From Corbicula japonica (taxonomy: Eukaryota > Mollusca > Bivalvia > Venerida > Cyrenidae): a stretch of 64,000 nucleotides of DNA. The DNA lies in contig JAZAYU010000114.1 of the NCBI GenBank assembly GCA_038501625.1, positions 1,302,001 to 1,366,000 of the forward strand, given 5' to 3'. Every line of letters starts with the position of its first letter. Within the stretch, counting starts at the first letter, position 1. A program made the position numbers and the translations under genes. Positions 63,411 to 64,000 of the stretch are shown in pieces. The notes beneath the pieces were generated by a model that did not search any database, had not been told where the DNA came from, and worked only from the letters and a program-made list of their open reading frames with translations.

Positions 63411-63639
63411 TTAACCCGAAACTCCATATACACAGGTTTTAACATATGTGTGGTCAGTGTAGATCTACATGAGCCATCCTAATCATGCTCTACACTGTTC
63501 ACTTTTTAGTCAGAAATAACATAACAATTCAAAAAGCAAACAGTGCAGAACCTGATCAGATGGCATGGATGCGCCAGCTGATCTGGATCTACACTTTTTA
63601 CCCATGCCATAAAGGCGTATATTTGGAGTCAAGGGTTAA
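63411..63639 (+). mobile_element. TTAA MITE, diverged
   Basis: TTAACCCGAAACTCCATA to TTGGAGTCAAGGGTTAA. TTAA lies on both sides. Hairpin 1 is shortened and hairpin 2 is present. Confidence 0.82.
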
Positions 63640-64000
63640 AGAAGTTTTTATATTTTATTATGTGTCTGATTTTTGACTGGTTACTTAATCTTGAATTTTC
63701 AGTTTAAGTTACATCACATGTCATGCTGGTTATTAAGCATTGAATGTTAATACATAATTACCTACAATTTACAAAGAGCCGACATGCAAACTGGAACATG
63801 GTCAATATAACATAGGTGAATAGCAAACGTACCTTTCAGAAACCAAATATATATGTATTACACGTTTCAAATTACAATTTTAAGGGCCAATTTAATTCCT
63901 ATTTTATTTCTGAACAAACTGTATATCAAATCAAACTGATACATATTTTATAGCATATTTATATTCATCAACCCCACCCTATCGTCTCACCAAATCTCAT

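Larger units (their letters stand above)
52523..64000 (-). other. NPHS1: Upstream intron or 5' region of the receptor gene
   Basis: No signal-peptide exon or promoter could be identified. Holds MITEs, a T15G27 tract, tandem duplications, a (CAT)n array and a few repeat-poor stretches (54280-55500, 55740-56500, 57180-59030). Because exon 1 enters in phase 1, at least one coding exon must lie here or beyond 64000. Confidence 0.7.

Overview
This is an intron-rich, A+T-rich animal genomic window. The repeat content and the single gene suggest a mollusc, most likely a bivalve. That assignment rests on repeat style and recognition, not on any search. Nothing prokaryotic is present.

One protein-coding gene dominates the window. 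It lies on the minus strand and runs through almost the whole window. I reconstruct 17 consecutive coding exons, from 52522 (5' side) to 600 (3' side), joined by canonical GT/AG sites with reading phase conserved across every junction. They encode about 1,160 residues of a nephrin-type cell-adhesion receptor (vertebrate NPHS1, fly sticks-and-stones/hibris group). The order is six immunoglobulin domains, one Ig-like 'spacer' domain that has lost its disulfide cysteines, two more Ig domains, one fibronectin type III domain, one transmembrane helix, and a tyrosine-rich cytoplasmic tail. This matches the 6 Ig + spacer + 2 Ig + FN3 plan of nephrin. The start codon and signal-peptide exon were not found and probably lie beyond 64000. 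The C-terminal end of the tail lies before position 600 or outside the window.

Layout by coordinate: 600-777 and 6590-6747 cytoplasmic tail; 7161-7319 transmembrane; 9896-10779 FN3; 11190-11965 Ig8; 13104-13379 Ig7; 16073-16348 spacer; 17281-17583 Ig6; 18338-19877 Ig5; 21413-21712 Ig4; 25902-26195 Ig3; 28658-28987 Ig2; 32039-32218 and 52382-52522 Ig1. The Ig1 halves are separated by a 20 kb intron. 52523-64000 is upstream intron or 5' region with no gene recognised.

The non-coding DNA is crowded with repeats. The main one is a short element of about 240 bp, in more than 50 copies and fragments, usually bounded by TTAA and starting CCCTTTCC. It contains two internal hairpins built from regularly spaced GATC motifs. 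It looks like a piggyBac-type MITE, with nested insertions that expose TTAA target sites. Other families are near-perfect palindromes (two copies apparently identical over about 146 bp), several inverted-repeat elements, mollusc-style tandem-cored elements carrying TGACCTTGA motifs, a 56-bp minisatellite, (CAT)n arrays, and a T15G27 tract. Several MITEs end within 10-25 bp of the gene's splice donors.
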